Positions 6,598 through 6,634 of a stretch of 6,634 bases of DNA are shown here, one piece after another. The translations under genes were made by a program, and so were the position numbers. The notes below the pieces were generated by a model. That model saw only the letters and a list, made by a program, of their open reading frames with translations, did not search any database and was not told the origin of the DNA. The stretch is from Candidatus Omnitrophota bacterium (lineage in GTDB: Bacteria > Omnitrophota > Koll11 > VGKN01). The stretch's first letter is position 1; each line of letters begins with the position of its first letter. The stretch is taken from contig VGKN01000090.1 in NCBI GenBank assembly GCA_016867055.1, positions 1 to 6,634 on the forward strand, written 5' to 3'.

Positions 6598-6634
6598 TTA
6601 CCCCGTACCTCGTAAAGCCCCCCCTTCTTGCTTT
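6598..6634. other. Unassigned sequence at the window edge, with a possible partial copy of the repeat motif
   Basis: TTACCCCGT (6598-6606) repeats nine bases of the left end of the 192-bp unit (5359-5367), but the following bases differ. A run of seven C (6618-6624) lies close by. Minus-strand frames here read short peptides into stops, and none resembles a protein I know, including L32 (rpmF). It could be intergenic sequence, the edge of another repeat, or the tail of an unrecognised gene. Confidence 0.3.

Noticed and set aside
6543..6634. C-terminal end of rpmF or another gene upstream of plsX
   Set aside because: One minus-strand frame stays open to the TGA before plsX, but its roughly 28 residues resemble neither L32 nor anything else I recognise, and the stretch is too short to judge.

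Overview
This 6.6 kb window is almost entirely coding, and every gene lies on the minus strand. It is AT-rich, and the genes use many ATA, AGA/AGG and TTA codons, so it looks like one coherent bacterial chromosome segment. Reading in the direction of transcription (right to left), the order is plsX, a 235-bp intergenic gap built of inverted repeats, fabH, fabD, and a very long gene for an exported glycoside hydrolase-like protein that runs off the left edge. The plsX-fabH-fabD order is the classic bacterial fatty-acid and phospholipid initiation cluster. The AT-rich codon use, the hydrolase-TPR architecture and the dispersed-repeat style of the gap suggest an uncultivated, Gram-negative-type lineage such as Omnitrophota. 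That placement is a guess from general character and is not demonstrated by the sequence.

Region 6543-6634 is the leader of plsX, with a strong Shine-Dalgarno serving a TTG start. Region 5553-6542 is plsX, the phosphate acyltransferase that turns acyl-ACP into acyl-phosphate. Region 5318-5552 is non-coding. A 192-bp unit in it (5361-5552) has perfect 13-bp inverted termini, carries five copies of a CTAACGGGGT-like motif, and can fold into several hairpins. Its right end touches the plsX stop codon. Region 4334-5317 is fabH (ketoacyl-ACP synthase III) and 3393-4340 is fabD (malonyl-CoA:ACP transacylase). They overlap by 7 nt and are probably translationally coupled. FabD makes malonyl-ACP, FabH condenses it with acyl-CoA to start fatty-acid synthesis, and PlsX diverts finished acyl-ACP into phospholipid.

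The last gene starts inside the end of fabD (13-nt overlap) and stays open for all 1135 codons to the window edge. It encodes a signal peptide, a carbohydrate-binding-like beta-sandwich, an Ig/FN3-like linker, a complete Glycoamylase-like domain (COG5368/PF10091, related to GH144 beta-1,2-glucanases) and a long helical TPR-type tail. It occupies the place where fabG and acpP would usually follow. It is the most unusual item in the window. The left 3.4 kb is not gene-poor; it is this single partial gene.
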